A stretch of DNA of 47,698 nucleotides from Candidatus Gallimonas faecavium (lineage in GTDB: Bacteria > Bacillota > Clostridia > Christensenellales > Borkfalkiaceae): assembly GCA_904391375.1 (NCBI GenBank), contig CAJFMF010000002.1:1-47698 (forward strand), read 5' to 3'. The notes beneath the pieces were generated by a model, which was given only the letters and a program-made list of their open reading frames with translations, ran no database searches and was not told where the DNA came from. Positions 47,207 through 47,698 of the stretch are shown in pieces (position 1 is the first letter of the stretch; each line of letters starts with the position of its first letter). The position numbers and the translations under genes were made by a program.

Positions 47207-47698
47207 TTATTTGTTGTTGTCATCGTTTCCGAGAAGGTCAGCGATGGAAGCTCCACCGTAACCGCCCTCGCTCCACTCTCTGAACTCCGCTTCATCTGCG
47301 TAGTCGCTTGCCGAGCGGCGATTGCCCTTATTTCTCTGACGAGGACGTCTCTCACCGGGCTCTTCGTTTCTGTCACGCTCCTCGCGGTTGTCCCAAGGAC
47401 GGGGCTGAAGTGCTTTGATGGAGAGCGTGATACGACGCGCTTCGGGATCGACGGCAAGAACCTTTGCATCGACTTCCTGGCCGATCGCAAGTGCGGAGGT
47501 AGGATCCTCAACCCACTCGTGCGTGATCTGGGAGACATGGACGAGGCCGTCAATTCCCTTTTCGAGCTCAACAAACGCACCGAAGGGAACAATGCGGACA
47601 ACCTTTCCGTGAACGACGTCGCCTTCTGCATAGCGCTCTGCGGCGGTGTCCCAAGGACGAGGCTGAAGCTGCTTATAGCCGATGGAGACCTTCTTGTT
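47207..47698 (-). CDS. S1 RNA-binding domain protein (30S ribosomal protein S1-like), 5' end outside window
   Basis: Own translation of the minus strand: NKKVSIGYKQLQPRPWDTAAERYAEGDVVHGKVVRIVPFGAFVELEKGIDGLVHVSQITHEWVEDP...ALQPRPWDNREE...LLGNDDNNK*; absent from the ORF track because no start lies in the window. Confidence 0.93.
   Translation of the reverse strand, partial: NKKVSIGYKQLQPRPWDTAAERYAEGDVVHGKVVRIVPFGAFVELEKGIDGLVHVSQITHEWVEDPTSALAIGQEVDAKVLAVDPEARRITLSIKALQPRPWDNREERDRNEEPGERRPRQRNKGNRRSASDYADEAEFREWSEGGYGGASIADLLGNDDNNK

Noticed and set aside
47203-47631. 142-aa minus ORF in the track at the right edge
   Set aside because: Out of frame with the S1-domain reading frame, which runs open to the window edge and carries clear S1 motifs.
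1-47698. CRISPR arrays, tRNA/rRNA genes, prophage or toxin-antitoxin modules
   Set aside because: No regularly spaced repeats, no tRNA or rRNA signatures and no matching protein families were seen by eye; a tRNAscan/Infernal run would be needed to exclude small RNAs.

Overview
Chromosomal window from a spore-forming, Clostridia-like Firmicute; no rRNA, tRNA, CRISPR array or intact transposon was seen. Plus-strand genes at 1-25.4 kb: mutL (5' truncated)-miaA-MetC-like lyase, a complete spoIIIAA-AH operon, Asp23-nusB-folD-ispA-dxs-tlyA-nadK-argR-recN-spoIVB, D-Ala-D-Ala carboxypeptidase, lysA, site-2 protease, scpA-scpB, DUF2953, ytfJ, a second carboxypeptidase and rluB. From 25.7 kb most genes are on the minus strand: lexA, hflX and a tyrosine recombinase, then a glycogen locus (GH13 amylase, glgP, glgA, glgD, glgC, glgB), ilvC, (DUF815 +), murC, (spoVG +), cspA, htpG and a truncated S1-domain protein missed by the ORF track. 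Most notable observations: (1) a 15-bp repeat in three copies (direct and inverted) beside the tyrosine recombinase, one copy abutting the recombinase promoter and two forming a 36-bp core-site-like palindrome, which is the architecture of an invertible or excisable element; (2) at least six promoters whose -10 box lies 5-9 nt from the ATG with no Shine-Dalgarno, predicting leaderless mRNAs, including a sigma-E-like promoter on spoIIIAA; (3) matching Lys/Ala-rich tails (KKSTAKK) on GlgA and GlgB; (4) an intrinsic terminator whose stem contains the next gene's start codon. All calls come from reading the sequence; nothing was searched or computed externally.
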